Shown piece after piece: positions 6,991-16,678 of a DNA stretch of 64,000 nucleotides. The notes beneath the pieces are model-generated. The model was not told the origin of the DNA. It saw only the letters and a program-made list of their open reading frames with translations, and made no database searches. Made by a program: the position numbers and the translations under genes. Position 1 is the first letter of the stretch. Each line of letters opens with the position of its first letter. The stretch lies in contig NZ_CP071090.1 of assembly GCF_017301735.1 (NCBI RefSeq), forward strand, positions 11,887,001-11,951,000, given 5' to 3'. The DNA is from Pyxidicoccus parkwaysis. Its GTDB lineage: Bacteria > Myxococcota > Myxococcia > Myxococcales > Myxococcaceae.

Positions 6991-9900
6991 ATGGTGACGA
7001 ACATCGGCGACTACGACATCACCGGCTGGATTCACGAGAGCCGGGCTTCGCTCATCATGCGGGGGCGACGCAGGACGGATGGCCTTCCCGTCGTCCTCAA
7101 GATGACCCGGGAGCGCAATCCCCCGCCCCTGAAGCTCACGCGGCTGAAGCACGAGTACGCCCTCCTGCGCACGCTGGAGGGTGACGGCTTCGTCCGCGCC
7201 CACGAATTGGTGGATGACGGGGGACGCTGGGCCCTGGTGCAGGAGGACTTCGGCGCCGCGTCCCTCGCCCACCTGGGGATGGCCGGCACGCTGACGCTGG
7301 AGGAGTTCCTCACGCTGGCGCTCCAGCTCACCGGCATCCTCGGCACGCTCCACCAGCGCCGGGTGGTGCACAAGGACATCAATCCCTCCAACATCGTGAT
7401 GAACCGCGGCACCGGCCGCGTGGCGCTCATCGACTTCGGCATCTCCACGCTGCTGAGCCAGGAGACGCGCGCCTTCTCCGGCCCCAACGCGCTCGTGGGC
7501 ACGCTCGTGTACATGTCCCCGGAGCAGACGGGCCGGATGAACCGGTCCATCGACTACCGCACGGACTACTACTCGCTGGGCGCCACCTTCTACGAGCTGC
7601 TCACCGGCCAGCCTCCGCTGCTGAGCAAGGACCCGCTGGAGCTGGTGCACTGGGTCATCGCCCGGCAGCCCGTCTCGCCCCACGACGTGGATGGGCGCAT
7701 CCCCCGCGCCGTGGCGGACATCGTCCTCAAGCTCCTGTCCAAGAGCGCGGATGAGCGCTACCAGTCCGCGCGCGGCCTCCAGGCCGACCTGCGCGAGTGC
7801 CTGGAGCAACTGCGCCGCACCGGCGTCGTCGCTCCCTTTCCCCTGGGGCGGCAGGACGCCTCCGAGCACTTCCGGTTGCCGCAGAAGCTCTACGGGCGCC
7901 AGCCGCAGGTGGAGCGGCTGCTCGCCGCCTTCGAGCGCACCCGCCAGGGGCCGGCGCTGCTGACGGTGTCCGGCGGCCCGGGCATCGGCAAGTCGGCCCT
8001 GGTCCAGGAGGTGTACCGCCCCCTGACGCTCCGGCGCGGCTACTTCGCCGCCGGCAAGTTCGAGCAGGACTCCGCGCAGGTGCCCTACGCGGCGCTGGGC
8101 CAGGTCTTCCAGTCGCTCGTGCAGCAGTTGCAGACGGAGAGCGAGGAGCGGCTGTCCGCCCGCAGGGAGCAGCTCACCGTGGCGCTCGGCGCCCACGCCG
8201 GCCTGCTCGCCCCGCTCTGTCCCGCCCTGGAGCGGGTGCTGGGGAAGCTGCCCGAGCCGGTCGCCCTGCCTCCCTCCGAGGCCAGGGACCGCTTCCACCA
8301 ATTGGTGCGCGACTTCCTCGCCGCCTTCTCCGCGCCCGAGCACCCGCTGTGCCTCTTCCTGGATGACCTTCAGTGGGCGGATGCGGACTCGCTCAAGCTG
8401 CTGGCGCAGCTGCTGGCCCCGGGCGGCAGTCCCTCGCTGTTCGTGGTGGGCGCGTACCGGGACAGCGAGGTGGGCCCGGGCCATCCGCTGACGCTCACCC
8501 TGCGCGAGCTGGAGGCGCAGGGCTCGAGCGTGGAGAACCTCGTGCTCTCCCCGCTGGAACGCGAGGACGTGACGGCCCTGGTGGCGGACACGCTCGCGGT
8601 GTCGCCCGAGGCCGCAGCTCCCCTGGCGGAGCTGCTCGGCGCGCGCACCGGCGGCAACCCCTTCTTCGTCCGCGCCTTCCTCACGGAGCTCCACGCCGAC
8701 GGGCTGCTGACGTACACCTCCCAGGGCTGGCGCTGGGACCTGGAGCACATCCAGCGCAAGGGCATCACCGACAACGTGGTGGACCTGATGAACCTCCGCG
8801 TGGAGCGCCTGCCCGCGCAGACCCGGAGCCTGCTGGACGTCGCGGCGTGCCTGGGCGGCCGCTTCGAGCTGGGCACGCTGGAGGTGGTGGCGGGCCTGGG
8901 CCATGGCAAAGCCGGCGAGGCGCTGTGGCCCGCCGTCGTGGAGGGCCTCGTCATCGCTCTGGCTCCGGTGCACTCGGCTGCGGACCTGGTGACGAACGGC
9001 ACGGGGCTGGAGCTTCGCTTCACCCATGACCGCGTCCGGCAGGCGGTGCTGGGCCGGCTCGCCCCCGAGGCACGGGCGCGGATGCACCTGGACATCGGCC
9101 GGCGGCTGCTGGCGGCCGGCCACCCGGGCGAGCATGAGCACGGGCTGTTCGACGTGGTGGGCCAGCTCAACCCGGGCCGCACGGCCATGAGCGACGCGGC
9201 CGAGCTGGACGCGCTGGCCGGGCTGAACCTGCGCGCGGCCCGCAAGGCGCTCCAGGGCGCGGCGGCGCAGCGCGGGCTGGAGCACGCCCGCGTCGCCATC
9301 TCCCTGCTGGGCGAGGGGGACTGGGAGAGGCGCCATGCCTTCTGCTGGGACATCTACATGGCGGCGCTGGAGGCGGCCTTCCTGTGCTCGGACCTGGAGA
9401 CCTTCGCCGCGCTGGCGAAGGTGCTGCTGGCCCACGCGCGCACCCTCCTGGACGAGTTGAAGGTACGCCGGCTGGAGGGCCAGCTCCTCTTCTTCCAGCA
9501 GCGCGAGGCCGACGCGCTCGCGCTGTACCTCGACGTCCTGCGCAGGCTGGGACACGCGCTGCCGTCCTCGCCGGGGCCCGAGGACATCGGCCGTGAGCTG
9601 CAGGCGACCGCACAGCTGTTGGGCGACCGTCCCATCGAGGAACTGGCGGGGCTGCCGGAGTGCCACTCGCCCGAGGCCCGGGCCGTGCTGGAGTTCCTCG
9701 GCCACGCGATGCGCGCCGCGAGCATGGGCATGCTCTTCCCGGTGGCCATCTGCCGCATCGTCCAGTGCTCCCTCCAGCAGGGCAACTCGCCGGACTCCGT
9801 CACCGGCTACCTGTTCTATGGGGCGCTGCTGGTGCAGGCCGGCGACCATGACCGGGCCTGCCGCTTCGGGCGGCTCGCGCTGAAGCTCGCCGAGCGCTAC

Positions 9901-12339
9901 GACGTGAAGAGCCTGCTGGCCCAGGTGAACCACTACGGCCCCGCGCTGCTGTTCTGCTGGCAGCAGCCGCTGTACGAGCTGGTGCCCCAGCTCGTGGACT
10001 CGTACCGCCACGCACGCGAGTCCGGGAGCCCCTACGACATCGCCAACAACGTGACGGGCCTGTGCCAGATGCGCTTCTTCTCGGGCCGGGACTTGCGCGA
10101 GCTGGCCGCGGACATGGCGGGCTACCACGACGTGGTCCGCAAGCAGCGCAACCCGCTGGTGCTGGGCTGGTACGAGCCGCTGCACCAGGTGGTGATGGAC
10201 CTGGTGCAGGACTCCGCCGAGCCCACGCGACTCGCGGGCCCCGTCTACGACGCACAAGCGCGGCTGCCGGGCCTGGGCTCCACGGGCCTGGCTGCCCCGT
10301 TCATCCACCACCACTGCCACGCGTTCCTGGCGTACCTCTTCGGCGACGTGGCCGGCGCGCTGGCGAGCGCCGAGGCGGCGGAGCCGGGCTTCATGCTGAT
10401 GGGCGGCTCGCTGTGGGCGGGGCCCATCGTCCTCTTGCGCTCGCTGTACCGGCTGGCCGCGTGTGCGGGGGCGGAGCCGGCCGAGCGGGAGCGGCTGCTG
10501 GCCAAGGTGGCGGCGGACCAGCAGCTGCTGGCGGCGTGGCTGCCCCACAACCCGCGGAGCATGGAGCACCGCCAGATGATGGTGGAGGCCGAGCGCGCCC
10601 GCGTCCTGGGAGACGTGCTGCGCGCTCGGGAGTCCTTCGAGCGGGCGGTGGAGCTGGCGCGCCGAGGTGGCTACCAGCATGAGGAGGCGCTGGCCTATGA
10701 GCTGGCCGCGCGCTTCTACCTGTCGCAGGACGATGCGAAGCGCGCGCGCCACCACCTGCGCTACGCGCACCAGGCGTACCTGCGCTGGGGCGCGGTGTCC
10801 AAGGCGCGGGCCCTGGAGCGCGAGCACCCGCACCTGCTGCCGCGCTTCGCCCTGGCCTCGCTCACCACCCAGACGTTGGCGGTGACGGGAGACGACCAGG
10901 ACTTCCACCTGCTGGACGTGCTCAGCGTGCTCAATGCCTCGCAGGCCATCTCCAGCGAGCTGGCGCTGGACAAGCTGCTGGTGCACCTGATGCAGCTGCT
11001 CATCGAGGCGGCCGGCGCGCAGACGGGCTACCTGATGCTGGAGCGGGGCGGCCGGTGGGTGGCCGCGGTGGAGAAGGCGCCAGGCAGCGACGACATCCAG
11101 CTGTTGGGCTCGGTGCCCGTGGAGGAGCTGGAGTCGCGGGGGCACCGGGGCCTGCCCATGTCCGTCGTCCACTACGTGGCGCGCAGCCAGGAGAGCATCG
11201 TCCTGGACGACGCCGCCAGCAGCGAGCGCTTCGGCCGGGACGCGTACATTCTCCAGCACCAGGTGCGCTCGGTGCTGTGCTTCCCGCTGTCCCGGCAGGG
11301 CGGGCGCGTCAGCATGGTGTACCTGGAGAACAACCTGTCGCGGGGCGCCTTCACGCTGGACAGGCTGCGCATCCTCCAGCTGCTGTCGGCCCAGGCCGTC
11401 ATCTCGCTGGAGAACGCGCTGCTCTACGAGACGCTGGAGCAGAAGGTGGAGCAGCGCACGCAGGAGCTGCAGGTGAAGAACGAGCAGCTCGCGTCCACGC
11501 TGGCGCGGCTGCAGGAGACGCAGAACCGGCTCATCCTTCAGGACCGGCTCGCGTCGCTGGGGGCGATGACGGCCGGCATCGCCCACGAGCTGCGCAACCC
11601 GCTCAACTTCGTGAACAGCTTCTCCCGGCTGTCCTCCGACTTGCTCCAGGAGATGCTGGACGAGCTGGCGGCGCTGGGCACCCAGCTCGACTCGCAGCGC
11701 ATGGCGAGCCTGCGGGACACGGTGACGGACCTGGGCGGCAACCTCCACAAGATTGGAGAGCACGGCAAGCGCATGGAGGGAATCATCCGCTCCATGCTGG
11801 AGCACTCGCGCGAGGGGCGGAGCAACACGCAGGCGGCGGACCTCAACGCGGTGGTCTCCACCTACGTCAACCTGGCCTGGCAGGGCGTGCGCTCGCGCAA
11901 GCCCGACGCCCAGGTCGTCTTCGAGATGGCGCTGGACGACTCCGCGGGGAAGGTGAGCCTGATGCCCCAGGAGTTCAGCCGCGTCATCGTCAACATCGTG
12001 GACAACGCGTGTCACGCGGTGACGGTGCGCAAGGCCCAGGCGGGGGCGGGGGACTTCACGCCGCGAATCCAGGTGCGCAGCCGCAACCTCGGCAACCGGG
12101 TGGAGGTGGCCATCCGCGACAACGGCGTGGGGATTCCCAACCTCATCCGGGACAAAATCTTCAACCCGTTCTTCACCACGAAGCAGCCCGGCGAGGGCAC
12201 GGGCCTGGGGCTGTCCATCAGCCACGACATCGTCGTGAAGGGCCACGGCGGCACGCTCCACTTCGAGTCGGAGGAGGGCGTGTTCACCGAGTTCATCATC
12301 ACCCTGCCGCGAGGTGAGCCGCAGGGCAGTCCCGCCTGA
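6991..12339 (+). CDS. Giant Ser/Thr kinase - ATPase - GAF - histidine kinase
   Basis: 1782 residues. An N-terminal eukaryote-type kinase domain (about 1-275) has VVHKDINPSNIV with catalytic D129, IDFGIST and an APE-like MSPEQT. A STAND/AAA-type ATPase follows, with Walker A GGPGIGKS at 328-335 and a DDLQWAD Walker B. A long helical repeat region (about 600-1290), a GAF domain (about 1310-1470), and a His-kinase end with H1532 in GIAHELRNPLNF and the G-box GTGLGLSIS complete it. This layout is known in bacterial multi-domain sensor kinases, common in myxobacteria and cyanobacteria. It is cytoplasmic, with no membrane helix. It lies just after the borosin hairpin on the same strand, so co-regulation is possible but unproven. 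Its partner regulator is not in the window. Confidence 0.88.
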   Translation: MVTNIGDYDITGWIHESRASLIMRGRRRTDGLPVVLKMTRERNPPPLKLTRLKHEYALLRTLEGDGFVRAHELVDDGGRWALVQEDFGAASLAHLGMAGTLTLEEFLTLALQLTGILGTLHQRRVVHKDINPSNIVMNRGTGRVALIDFGISTLLSQETRAFSGPNALVGTLVYMSPEQTGRMNRSIDYRTDYYSLGATFYELLTGQPPLLSKDPLELVHWVIARQPVSPHDVDGRIPRAVADIVLKLLSKSADERYQSARGLQADLRECLEQLRRTGVVAPFPLGRQDASEHFRLPQKLYGRQPQVERLLAAFERTRQGPALLTVSGGPGIGKSALVQEVYRPLTLRRGYFAAGKFEQDSAQVPYAALGQVFQSLVQQLQTESEERLSARREQLTVALGAHAGLLAPLCPALERVLGKLPEPVALPPSEARDRFHQLVRDFLAAFSAPEHPLCLFLDDLQWADADSLKLLAQLLAPGGSPSLFVVGAYRDSEVGPGHPLTLTLRELEAQGSSVENLVLSPLEREDVTALVADTLAVSPEAAAPLAELLGARTGGNPFFVRAFLTELHADGLLTYTSQGWRWDLEHIQRKGITDNVVDLMNLRVERLPAQTRSLLDVAACLGGRFELGTLEVVAGLGHGKAGEALWPAVVEGLVIALAPVHSAADLVTNGTGLELRFTHDRVRQAVLGRLAPEARARMHLDIGRRLLAAGHPGEHEHGLFDVVGQLNPGRTAMSDAAELDALAGLNLRAARKALQGAAAQRGLEHARVAISLLGEGDWERRHAFCWDIYMAALEAAFLCSDLETFAALAKVLLAHARTLLDELKVRRLEGQLLFFQQREADALALYLDVLRRLGHALPSSPGPEDIGRELQATAQLLGDRPIEELAGLPECHSPEARAVLEFLGHAMRAASMGMLFPVAICRIVQCSLQQGNSPDSVTGYLFYGALLVQAGDHDRACRFGRLALKLAERYDVKSLLAQVNHYGPALLFCWQQPLYELVPQLVDSYRHARESGSPYDIANNVTGLCQMRFFSGRDLRELAADMAGYHDVVRKQRNPLVLGWYEPLHQVVMDLVQDSAEPTRLAGPVYDAQARLPGLGSTGLAAPFIHHHCHAFLAYLFGDVAGALASAEAAEPGFMLMGGSLWAGPIVLLRSLYRLAACAGAEPAERERLLAKVAADQQLLAAWLPHNPRSMEHRQMMVEAERARVLGDVLRARESFERAVELARRGGYQHEEALAYELAARFYLSQDDAKRARHHLRYAHQAYLRWGAVSKARALEREHPHLLPRFALASLTTQTLAVTGDDQDFHLLDVLSVLNASQAISSELALDKLLVHLMQLLIEAAGAQTGYLMLERGGRWVAAVEKAPGSDDIQLLGSVPVEELESRGHRGLPMSVVHYVARSQESIVLDDAASSERFGRDAYILQHQVRSVLCFPLSRQGGRVSMVYLENNLSRGAFTLDRLRILQLLSAQAVISLENALLYETLEQKVEQRTQELQVKNEQLASTLARLQETQNRLILQDRLASLGAMTAGIAHELRNPLNFVNSFSRLSSDLLQEMLDELAALGTQLDSQRMASLRDTVTDLGGNLHKIGEHGKRMEGIIRSMLEHSREGRSNTQAADLNAVVSTYVNLAWQGVRSRKPDAQVVFEMALDDSAGKVSLMPQEFSRVIVNIVDNACHAVTVRKAQAGAGDFTPRIQVRSRNLGNRVEVAIRDNGVGIPNLIRDKIFNPFFTTKQPGEGTGLGLSISHDIVVKGHGGTLHFESEEGVFTEFIITLPRGEPQGSPA

Positions 12340-12360
12340 CGCTTGGCTGAAGCTGAATGA

Positions 12361-12388
12361 CACCACCTGGGAGAAGCCACAGGTGGTG
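12361..12388 (+). terminator. Terminator-like hairpin after the giant kinase gene
   Basis: CACCACCTG and CAGGTGGTG form a perfect 9-pair stem with a 10-base loop, 21 bases after the kinase stop. No T tract follows. Confidence 0.5.
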
Positions 12389-12420
12389 GACCTGCCTGTC
12401 TGGACGACGCGTGTATTGCC

Positions 12421-12442
12421 TCTGGAGTTGCATGACTCCAGA
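12421..12442. promoter_or_regulatory. 8-base inverted repeat upstream of the flavoprotein gene
   Basis: TCTGGAGT and ACTCCAGA flank TGCATG, about 140 bases before the flavoprotein start. The symmetry and spacing fit a dimeric repressor site; it could also be a second terminator for the gene upstream. Confidence 0.3.
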
Positions 12443-12578
12443 CAGGGGATGACCCCAGGGGCCACTACTTCGCCGGACTCGAGCTGTCACGCTCCGGGCC
12501 TTCGTCGAGTCAGACAGGAGCGGCGCTTCCGATTGGCGGCCCTGTCCCTGGACGGTCTGCCACCTGGAGGAACCCGGC

Positions 12579-15236
12579 ATGGCGAGTCGTGACGAGTCGC
12601 TTCCTCCCGAGCGCCCGCCCCTCGCGCGCGTCCACATCTACGGGGCCGGCATCGCCGGGTTGACCGCGGCCCATGAGCTGGCCGTCCGAGGCTTCCGGGT
12701 GCGCGTCTACGAGCCCGCCCAGGAGTGCGACGAGACGGGCAAGCCCGAAGGCCAGCCTGAATACCTCAACGAGCATTTCGCGGTGGGAGGCATGGCTCGC
12801 ACGCAGTACGTGCGGGCGCCCAAGGGCAGCCAGGGCAACTTCTCCTCGGGCGATGCCGCCGGGACGCACGCCAGACACCGCTTCTTCTACTGGTATCCCG
12901 AGGACTTCGTTCCGACCGAGAAGGACCCGGCCTTCGTCATGGATGACGACGAGAGGATGGGCCGGTTCCTGGCGGAGGGCGGCTACGGCCTCGGGAAGAA
13001 CGTGGGCGTCCTCCAGATTCGCATCCCTCCCAGCAAGGACTCCTCGCGCGATGGGCCCCGAAGCGACAACGCGCGAGGCATGCGCACGTACCTCACGCGG
13101 GAGAGTGGGCCCTGGAAGCTCGACCCGGCCCGGGTCGTCATCCTGAAGGAGGACGAGGCCGCGTGGCTCGCGCAGCTCCAGGGCATTCCCTTCACGCCCC
13201 TGGAGGATGAAGAGGGGCTGTGGTTGGAGTTGGTCCACTTCCTGCCTGGCGAGCACGGCTTCCGCTTCTTCCCCTCGTATTACCGCCACCTCTTCGCCAC
13301 CATGGTGGAGACGCCCCTGCTGGACGCGCAGGGCCAGCCCACCGGGCGCCGTGTCTTCGACAACCTGGTTCCCTCCAGCTTCTATGGCATCGCGGCGCAG
13401 GGCCGCCGCATCCGCTTCCTCCGCCGGGCTCCCGCCTCGCGCCCCGTCGAGATGCTGCAGGAGGTGCAGGATTTGCTCTCAGCGGGCTACCCGCCCTCGG
13501 ACACCCTCCAGTTCAGCCTGCGCATCTGGCGCTACATGTGCACCAGCCCCGAGCGCCGGAAGGCGGAATACGAGGGCATCTCGTGGTGGGAGTATCTGGA
13601 GGGCTACGAGCCGAAGACGGGGACGCGCCGTTACCACTACAGCGAGGCCTTCAAGCGGGACATGCAGTTCGCTCCCCGCGTGCTCGCCGCGTTCGATGGG
13701 GCCTGGGGAGATGCGCGCACCAATGGCAATACACTCGCGCAGCTCTACCTCAACAATCTGCTGCCGTTGCCAAAGACAGACGGCACCCTCAACGGCCCCA
13801 CCACCGTGGCGTGGCTGCGCCCCTGGCGCCGCTATCTGGAGGAACGGCTGAGGGTCCAGTTCGTGCCGGGCGCGCTGACCCGGTTCGCGCTCGAGGACGG
13901 ACGCATCGTGGCCTGGCGCGCGGACCGTCCGGACGTTCCCGAGGAATGGAAGGACGTGGAGGTGCAGACCGGGTACACGGAAGACGTCCCCGCCGAGCCG
14001 GTCGACTACTACCTCGTGGCCACCGACGCGGCGACCGCGGAGCAGGTGACTCGAGACCTGCCACTCCAGGGTGTCGTCGAGAAACTGCGCGGCTTCACCA
14101 CGAGGATTCCGCCCAACCCTCGCGGGCCCGAGCAGGCGCAGCCGCGCATGAAGGGCGTGCTGCCCGGCCAGGTGCCCTGGGACCGCTTCCAGACGCTCAC
14201 CGGCATCCAGTTCTTCTTTCCCACCCGGGCCCGCCTCGCCGAGGGCTACCTCTACTTCCTGGATGCGCCGTGGGGGCTGTCCGCCATCAACAGCCAGCAG
14301 TACTGGGCCACTCCGCCCATCTTCGCCCAGGACGGCTTCGCCTCGTTGCTCAGCGTGGACATCGGCAACTGGTACGTGCGTGAGCCGGGCCTGGACAGTC
14401 CCTCGGAGTCCTCACGCGCGCGGATGGCCTCTGAGGTGTGGCGTCAGGTCAAGCTGGCCACCGAGCAGCATGGCGCGCCCCTTCCCCGGGCGGCCGAGGA
14501 GGGGTTCTCGCTGCCGGACCCCTCGTGGTTCCACATGGACCGCTGCATCCGGTTCGAGGCCGACGCGGCCACCGGTGAGGAGCGCCCCATCGAGAATCTG
14601 GCGCCCTATCTCATCCCCATCGTGGGTGATTGGGAGCGCAGACCCGGCGCCGAGCCCTGGGACCCGGAGGCGCCGTCTTCCGGCAGTGTAACCGCGGCGG
14701 CTTCCCAGGGCGACGTCTGGCAGGCCACGCACGGTGGCTATCAGGTCCACTGGGGCAGGCTGGTCTTCGCGGGCACGTATCTGAAGACGTTCACCCGGAT
14801 GACCACGATGGAGTCGGCGAATGAGTCCGCCCGCCACGCGGTCAACGCCATCATCGACCACTTCCTCGCCTTCCAATACCCGGCGGCACCCGCGACGAGG
14901 CGGGCCGGCACTCGAGAGACGAACACGGTGCCGGAGTACAGCGGCCAGGGCACGCTGACGGGCTCGCCCGAGTTCCGGATGACGCCCATTGGGGAGTACT
15001 GCCGCATCTGGGACCCCGAGAAGCATGAGCTTCTCGAGCTGGCACCGCTTCGGGAGCTGGACGCGAAGCTGTTCGCCGCGGGCCTGCCCCATGTCTGGGA
15101 TGTGCTGCAATTGGAGCCACTGCTCCCGCCGCTGCTTTCACCACTGGACCCGGTGCGGGGTGCTGAAGCCCTGAAGTCCTTCCTGGGCCGGGTGCGCGAG
15201 TCCATGGCGGCGATACCGGGCCTGCGGTGGCCCTGA
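12579..15236 (+). CDS. FAD-dependent oxidoreductase, phytoene desaturase/amine-oxidase-like
   Basis: 885 residues. An ATG behind a GGAGG ribosome site leads into a dinucleotide-binding fold, VHIYGAGIAGLTAAHELA (about residues 19-36), followed by an acidic strand end (YEP). The EHGFRFFPSYYRHLF stretch is the counterpart of the substrate-channel motif of carotene desaturases and hydroxysqualene oxidoreductases. The family usually has 450-550 residues. This version is much longer, with extra central and C-terminal material, and ends with a FAD-domain-like GRLVFAGTYLKTFTRMTTMESANESARHA. Its substrate is unknown. It stands alone between a terminator and a 260-base gap, so it probably has its own promoter. 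A link to the borosin genes upstream is possible but not supported by spacing. Confidence 0.8.
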   Translation: MASRDESLPPERPPLARVHIYGAGIAGLTAAHELAVRGFRVRVYEPAQECDETGKPEGQPEYLNEHFAVGGMARTQYVRAPKGSQGNFSSGDAAGTHARHRFFYWYPEDFVPTEKDPAFVMDDDERMGRFLAEGGYGLGKNVGVLQIRIPPSKDSSRDGPRSDNARGMRTYLTRESGPWKLDPARVVILKEDEAAWLAQLQGIPFTPLEDEEGLWLELVHFLPGEHGFRFFPSYYRHLFATMVETPLLDAQGQPTGRRVFDNLVPSSFYGIAAQGRRIRFLRRAPASRPVEMLQEVQDLLSAGYPPSDTLQFSLRIWRYMCTSPERRKAEYEGISWWEYLEGYEPKTGTRRYHYSEAFKRDMQFAPRVLAAFDGAWGDARTNGNTLAQLYLNNLLPLPKTDGTLNGPTTVAWLRPWRRYLEERLRVQFVPGALTRFALEDGRIVAWRADRPDVPEEWKDVEVQTGYTEDVPAEPVDYYLVATDAATAEQVTRDLPLQGVVEKLRGFTTRIPPNPRGPEQAQPRMKGVLPGQVPWDRFQTLTGIQFFFPTRARLAEGYLYFLDAPWGLSAINSQQYWATPPIFAQDGFASLLSVDIGNWYVREPGLDSPSESSRARMASEVWRQVKLATEQHGAPLPRAAEEGFSLPDPSWFHMDRCIRFEADAATGEERPIENLAPYLIPIVGDWERRPGAEPWDPEAPSSGSVTAAASQGDVWQATHGGYQVHWGRLVFAGTYLKTFTRMTTMESANESARHAVNAIIDHFLAFQYPAAPATRRAGTRETNTVPEYSGQGTLTGSPEFRMTPIGEYCRIWDPEKHELLELAPLRELDAKLFAAGLPHVWDVLQLEPLLPPLLSPLDPVRGAEALKSFLGRVRESMAAIPGLRWP

Positions 15237-15498
15237 GGCTGGAAGTGGACCAGGGAGACTGCCGCACGCTCACGTGGCGTGGGAGGAGCGAGGTCCATCG
15301 CAGGATGGACTCTACCGCCTCGCGCCTCTGACAGCGGGGTGCGGACGTACCCTTTGCGCGGGCGCTGGCCTCCGTCGGAAGCTCGCGTCCCGCGTGAAGG
15401 CGACCGCGTCTCGGTGCGAGTCATCGCTCGGACGCACGCCGGAAACGCAACGGTCCTGAAGCGGTCCCAGCTGAATCTCCAAGAGAAGGAGCACCTCC

Positions 15499-16007
15499 AT
15501 GCAGCGCAAGGTCGCAGGTCTCGTCGCCGTGTCCGCCCTCGTATTCCTGGGCTTCCGTGACAGCCCGAGCCAGGGGAAGGCGGAGGCAATCCCCTTCGAT
15601 GTGGCAGCCGCGAAGGTGCACTTCATCCCGGTCGATGTGGCGGCGGGCTACACCCGCCACTTCCGTGAGACGCGCGATGCGCTCCATGCGCAGCATCCCG
15701 GAATGAAGGCGCGGCTCGCGATGGAACAGTCGGAGAGCTTCAACCGCGATGCCATTGCCGCGCTGCTCAACGCGAAGGATGTCAGCGGCAATCCGGCGGC
15801 CGGTGTGCGCATCTATCAAGGCCTGGATGCGGCGGGGCAGACCCGGCTGGTGCGGTGCCCTACGACGCGCGTGGCAATGACATCCTCACGAAGCTCTCGT
15901 CGTCAGGGGACACGGTCGTGAGCGGAGGCTCCGCGGAAGCCGTTGAAGATGGCATGCGGTGTCCACCCAATTGCCCGACGGGAGATGAGGGCTCTCTCTC
16001 GAACTGA
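15499..16007 (+). pseudogene. Exported small protein with an apparent one-base deletion
   Basis: The frame opens at ATG 15499 behind AGAAGGAG and encodes a signal-peptide-like start (MQRKVAGLVAVSALVFLGF), then a soluble domain (FDVAAAKVHFIPVDVAAGY). After QTRLV at about 15852 the sense changes: the original frame turns Arg/Ser-rich and stops at 15921. The -1 frame instead reads on sensibly (VPYDARGNDILTKLSSSGDT, then EDGMRCPPNCPTGDEGS) to a TGA at 16005-16007. Restoring one G near 15850 would give TRLVAVPYDARGND, a continuous protein of about 169 residues. This is either a real frameshift, making the gene a pseudogene, or a sequencing error. I do not recognise the family; the intact form looks like a small secreted myxobacterial protein. 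Confidence 0.6.
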
Positions 16008-16028
16008 GCGGTTCCGACACCACGGCCC

Positions 16029-16646
16029 ATGCACATCGACCGTCAGACGTTCTGGTTCCTGGATGCAGTCATCGAAATGGGAGAGAACCTGGCGGTGCTG
16101 AAGAGCCCTCGCATCGAGGAGATTCTCAACCGCCGGACGCACGGGCTCGGTGAGCGCGAGTTGGTGGAGCAAATTGCCTCGCTCTGCCAATCCGGCCTCA
16201 TCGAGGTAAAGAACGATGACGGCGTGCGCGTCTGCTCGCTGGACGACGTCGACCGTGCTTTCGCCGAGAGTCGATGCGAGCCCCGTCACTACTCCGGCTT
16301 CTGGTACTCCCTGACGCCCGCCGGAGGAGCCGCATGGGAATCCGTGACGCATCCGGATTGGAGTTGCTACCTGTCCCACTGGACCCGCCGGGAGGAGGTC
16401 TGCATTGAAGCCGCGACTCGCGAACGCGCCGTGGAGGAATTCAACCGAGCTTCCACGGACCCCGCGCACGTTCCGGTTCCAGGTAGCTATCGGGAGACGC
16501 TCTTGGAGCCATGGGAGGCCACCTACTGGAAGACCCTGCCCTCCGGAGTCCGCATCCAATACGCGTGGACGAAGGGAGGGAGCAACGTCGCGTGGCAACT
16601 CCGTCAGCCTCAAGCGAAGCCCTGGTACAACGTGCCGCGACTCTGA
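16029..16646 (+). CDS. Hypothetical protein
   Basis: 205 residues starting at ATG 16029, 21 bases after the end of the frameshifted gene. I do not recognise the family. The first 75 residues look like a helical, possibly winged-helix region (VLKSPRIEEILNRRTHGLGE, then QIASLCQSGLIEVKNDDG). The C-terminal half is Trp-rich (HYSGFWYSLTPAGGAAWE, PDWSCYLSHW, WEATYWKTLPSG), a pattern of small immunity-like or adaptor proteins. No signal peptide or membrane helix is present. No clear ribosome site precedes the ATG, so it may be translated by coupling from upstream. Confidence 0.6.
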   Translation: MHIDRQTFWFLDAVIEMGENLAVLKSPRIEEILNRRTHGLGERELVEQIASLCQSGLIEVKNDDGVRVCSLDDVDRAFAESRCEPRHYSGFWYSLTPAGGAAWESVTHPDWSCYLSHWTRREEVCIEAATRERAVEEFNRASTDPAHVPVPGSYRETLLEPWEATYWKTLPSGVRIQYAWTKGGSNVAWQLRQPQAKPWYNVPRL

Positions 16647-16678
16647 GCGCGTCAGGCATTCAAGCTGGGAGGCTGGTC

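Noticed and set aside
6754..12465. 1903-residue frame on the - strand opposite the giant kinase
   Set aside because: Composition (His, Arg, Gln, Leu, Val) is that of an antisense shadow; the + strand has clear kinase motifs throughout.
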